Both the position numbers and the translations under genes were made by a program. A stretch of 64,000 bases of DNA from Pseudomonas trivialis (GTDB taxonomy: Bacteria > Pseudomonadota > Gammaproteobacteria > Pseudomonadales > Pseudomonadaceae): positions 124,001 to 188,000 of the forward strand of contig NZ_JYLK01000010.1 in NCBI RefSeq assembly GCF_001439805.1, read 5' to 3'. This document shows, piece by piece, positions 61,848 to 64,000 of this stretch; the first letter of the stretch is position 1; each line of letters opens with the position of its first letter. Below the pieces are notes generated by a model, which saw nothing but the letters and a program-made list of their open reading frames with translations, searched no databases and was not told the DNA's origin.

Positions 61848-64000
61848 GACGTCTCCCCACCGCGTGCAGTTTTCGATATAGGGGCAAGCCCGCTCAACAA
61901 TGCGTGCAAGCCTTGTAATGGCACCGCCAACCAGGTCGGGCGATTTTCCGCTTCGTAAGCCACTTCGTACGCGGCCTTCTCCAGGCTGAACAGTGCCAGT
62001 GCGGCGTCCTGGCCCTTGGCGTCCTGCCAGTCATGCGCCAGTGTAGACGCCGCCGCCTCATAGGCCTGGATAAATGCCTGGCGCGCCTCCTTCAGGTAGC
62101 GATCGGTCACGCGCTTGCGCGCAATGTCCGCCTCGGACGAGTGATCCACCCCCTGCACGTTGAGCGCCATGGCGGCTGCGTAATCAAACGAACGCAACAC
62201 ACCGCTCACATCCTTGTAGGGGCTGTGCTTGCCGCGCCGCTCATGCAGCGGCCTTGCCGGCTCGCCCTCGAAGTCGATCAGGTAGGCGTCGCCTTTCACC
62301 ACCAGCACCTGGCCCAGGTGCAAGTCACCGTGCACGCGAATGCGCAGCCCGCCCAGCGTGGCTTTCGCCAACGCCTGGACCTGGCTGCCGATGGCTTTTT
62401 TCTGCGCCAGTAGTTCACTGACCAGTGTCTGATCGGCGGGGTTCAACTGATGTTGATTGAGCTTGAGCAATTGCAGGGCGCGTTCGATCTGCGCGCCCAC
62501 GTCTTTGGCCCAGGCCTGGGTGTCCCTGGCCGAGGTGGTTTCCGGCTCGAAGTCCTTGTTGGCGGTGGGCGCGCCGAGCACGCCGTGCATTTCGCCCAGA
62601 CGCTGGCCGAGCAGGCCGGCGAAGTCCGCCAGCTCGCCCAGGGCATTGTAGTGCTGCTCCTGCTCGGACATGGCCTCGGCCAGTTCGTCGCGGATCGCCC
62701 GCTCCAGGTTGTTCTGGGTCCAGCTCCACGCGTCGCCCTGGTTGCTCAGGTAGCCCTGGGCGATCATCAGCAGGTTGTCCTGACCCTCGCCATCACGGCG
62801 AATCATCGAGCCCATCAGCGGCGAGATATTCGGGTAGCCGGCCTCGGTGAGGTAAGCGCTCATTTCCAGCTCGGGGTGCACCCCGGCACTGACTTTGCGG
62901 ATCAGCTTGAGCACCAGGCGCTCACCCACCACCACTGAGCTGTTGGACTGCTCGGCGGAGAGGTAACGAACCGATACGTCATCCGCCAGTTGCAGCGCGT
63001 CCAGGTGCGGGGTCGCTGCAAAGCGCAGTTCACCGTCGCTGCTGTCAAGCACGGTGCCGGCCTGCAAGGCCTGGATCACCGCACGAATGAAATGCTCGAG
63101 GCTGAAAGCATCGGTCACCAGGCCCACCTCGCGGGTGCGCCGTACCCGGGCCAGGGCCAATTGCTGGGGCAAGGCGCTGGTGAACTGGTCTTCGCGCAGA
63201 AAGCCGAACGGCAATTGGTAACGGCTCACCTGGCCGCCGCTGCTCACCTCGATTTCGCTGAGCAGCACCGGATGCTCCGGGTCGCCAAAGCGCACGCCGT
63301 AAGCGATGTGTACGCTGTCGATGGTCGCGTCCTTGCCGGCAAACCAGCGGCGCTTGGGCAGCCACAGCGGCAGTGAGTCGTGTTCGAGGGTGTTGCGGCA
63401 AGGTTCTTCGAGCAATTCTTCCATGCGTTTTTTCAGTACCAAAGTGGTGAAGTCGGGAATGCTCTGCGCCGGCTCGACATGCCAGCTGGGCATCTGATTC
63501 TCGGCGGCCAGCACAAACCAGTAGAAGCCGTATGGCGCCAGGGTGAGCAGGAAATTGAGCTGGCCAATCGGCGGGAACGCGTTGCCGCCGAGCATCTCCA
63601 CCGGAACCATGCCGGCAAACGCCGACAGGTCCAGTTCCGCTGCCTGGGCGCTGCGTGACACGTTGGCCACGCACAGTATGATCTCCGTGCGCCCGTCGTC
63701 CCCGGTGAATTCCCGGGTATAGGCGAGGATGCGCCGGTTGCTCGGCGAGAGCATTTTCAGGCTGCCACGACCGAACGCCTTGGACTGCTTGCGCACCGCG
63801 AGCATGCGCCGCGTCCAATTGAGCAGCGAGTGCGGGTCCTGGGCCTGGGTCTCGACGTTGACCGACTGGTAGCCGTATTGCGGGTCCATGATCGGCGGCA
63901 ACACCAGACTGGCCGGGTCGGCGCGGGAGAAGCCGCCGTTGCGGTCGATGGACCACTGCATCGGCGTGCGCACGCCGTCGCGGTCGCCCAGATAGATGTT
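61844..64000 (-). CDS. treS: Trehalose synthase/maltokinase fusion (TreS-Pep2), C-terminal part
   Basis: The visible 719 residues are the C-terminal end of a fused enzyme: the end of the GH13 trehalose synthase barrel (RTPMQWS, TRRMLAVRKQSKAFGRG) followed by a maltokinase domain of about 500 residues, beginning near SIPDFTTLVLKKRMEELL. Kinase features: VRHGDLHLGQVLVVKGDAYLIDFEGEPARP is a phosphotransferase-like motif similar to aminoglycoside kinases. TreS converts trehalose to maltose and the kinase makes maltose-1-phosphate for GlgE. The gene runs beyond the right edge; the first residue seen is not the start. Followed by glgB with ATGA overlap. Confidence 0.94.
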   Translation of the reverse strand, partial: NIYLGDRDGVRTPMQWSIDRNGGFSRADPASLVLPPIMDPQYGYQSVNVETQAQDPHSLLNWTRRMLAVRKQSKAFGRGSLKMLSPSNRRILAYTREFTGDDGRTEIILCVANVSRSAQAAELDLSAFAGMVPVEMLGGNAFPPIGQLNFLLTLAPYGFYWFVLAAENQMPSWHVEPAQSIPDFTTLVLKKRMEELLEEPCRNTLEHDSLPLWLPKRRWFAGKDATIDSVHIAYGVRFGDPEHPVLLSEIEVSSGGQVSRYQLPFGFLREDQFTSALPQQLALARVRRTREVGLVTDAFSLEHFIRAVIQALQAGTVLDSSDGELRFAATPHLDALQLADDVSVRYLSAEQSNSSVVVGERLVLKLIRKVSAGVHPELEMSAYLTEAGYPNISPLMGSMIRRDGEGQDNLLMIAQGYLSNQGDAWSWTQNNLERAIRDELAEAMSEQEQHYNALGELADFAGLLGQRLGEMHGVLGAPTANKDFEPETTSARDTQAWAKDVGAQIERALQLLKLNQHQLNPADQTLVSELLAQKKAIGSQVQALAKATLGGLRIRVHGDLHLGQVLVVKGDAYLIDFEGEPARPLHERRGKHSPYKDVSGVLRSFDYAAAMALNVQGVDHSSEADIARKRVTDRYLKEARQAFIQAYEAAASTLAHDWQDAKGQDAALALFSLEKAAYEVAYEAENRPTWLAVPLQGLHALLSGLAPISKTARGGETS

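Noticed and set aside
59676..61958. A 760-residue open frame antisense to glgB
   Set aside because: Same reason; glgB is full length with all catalytic motifs on the other strand.

Overview
The window is a 64 kb piece of a high-GC gammaproteobacterial chromosome that looks like a Pseudomonas of the P. fluorescens group. The evidence is gene content and protein sequence (mexEF-oprN, efeUOB, lpxO, E. coli-type pssA, ggt, a treS/maltokinase-glgB pair, a FecI/FecR pair) together with REP-type palindromes built on TGTGGGAGC and GTGGCGAGC-GGCTTGCCC cores. I see no rRNA or tRNA genes, no CRISPR array, no intact prophage and no insertion sequence.

Layout. 1-5.3 kb: an accessory block with an IucD-like N-hydroxylase (cut by the window edge), a DHA2 drug/metabolite exporter, an ArsR-type regulator, and a tightly overlapping operon of SnoaL-like protein, FAD/NAD(P) oxidoreductase and glutathione transferase; it resembles a small-molecule tailoring and export cluster. 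5.4-11.5 kb: complete mexE-mexF-oprN RND efflux operon behind a perfect LysR-type palindrome, without adjacent mexT, closed by a strong terminator. 11.6-13.8 kb: two unrecognised small genes and an AraC regulator. 13.9-18.2 kb: a four-gene ferrous/haem-iron uptake operon (efeU, efeO, efeB and a second imelysin-type efeO/efeM) behind a Fur-like box. 18.4-23.1 kb: one 1581-residue unrecognised protein with a large internal duplication and a type III effector-like N-terminus, the most intriguing gene of the window. 23.3-28 kb: pssA, a DUF1348 protein, a PQQ sugar dehydrogenase, a small secreted protein and Ku. 28-33.5 kb: LPS genes lpxO and wzz, a small TIGR03067-like protein, a methyltransferase and an MFS transporter. 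33.5-34.1 kb: a mobile-element scar (small ORF plus a frameshifted integrase tail). 34.1-46.3 kb: housekeeping and accessory metabolism (ybiT, MFS, hydrolase, azoR with a divergent LysR gene, yjbR-like, DUF1294, uppP, chemoreceptor, pnuC plus nicotinamide riboside kinase, Rieske/FAD reductase).

46.36-54.28 kb is a 7.4 kb segment flanked by about 257 bp, near-identical inverted repeats. It holds ggt, a PatB/MalY C-S lyase, a molybdate-binding Mop protein, an orphan fecI-fecR pair with a Fur-like box but no TonB receptor, and a D-amino-acid/enamine module (ridA, dauR-like, D-threonine aldolase-like). 54.3-64 kb: GNAT, CAP-domain protein, a hybrid histidine kinase facing a diguanylate cyclase tail to tail, then glgB and treS/maltokinase (cut by the right edge).

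Recurring themes are iron (efe operon, fecIR, possibly the IucD-like gene), efflux and export (mexEF-oprN, three MFS proteins), and envelope biology (lpxO, wzz, pssA, uppP). Several operons are packed with 4 nt ATGA or GTGA stop/start overlaps, and convergent pairs often overlap by 7-13 nt. All identifications come from reading the translated sequences and recalling family motifs; no database search was run.
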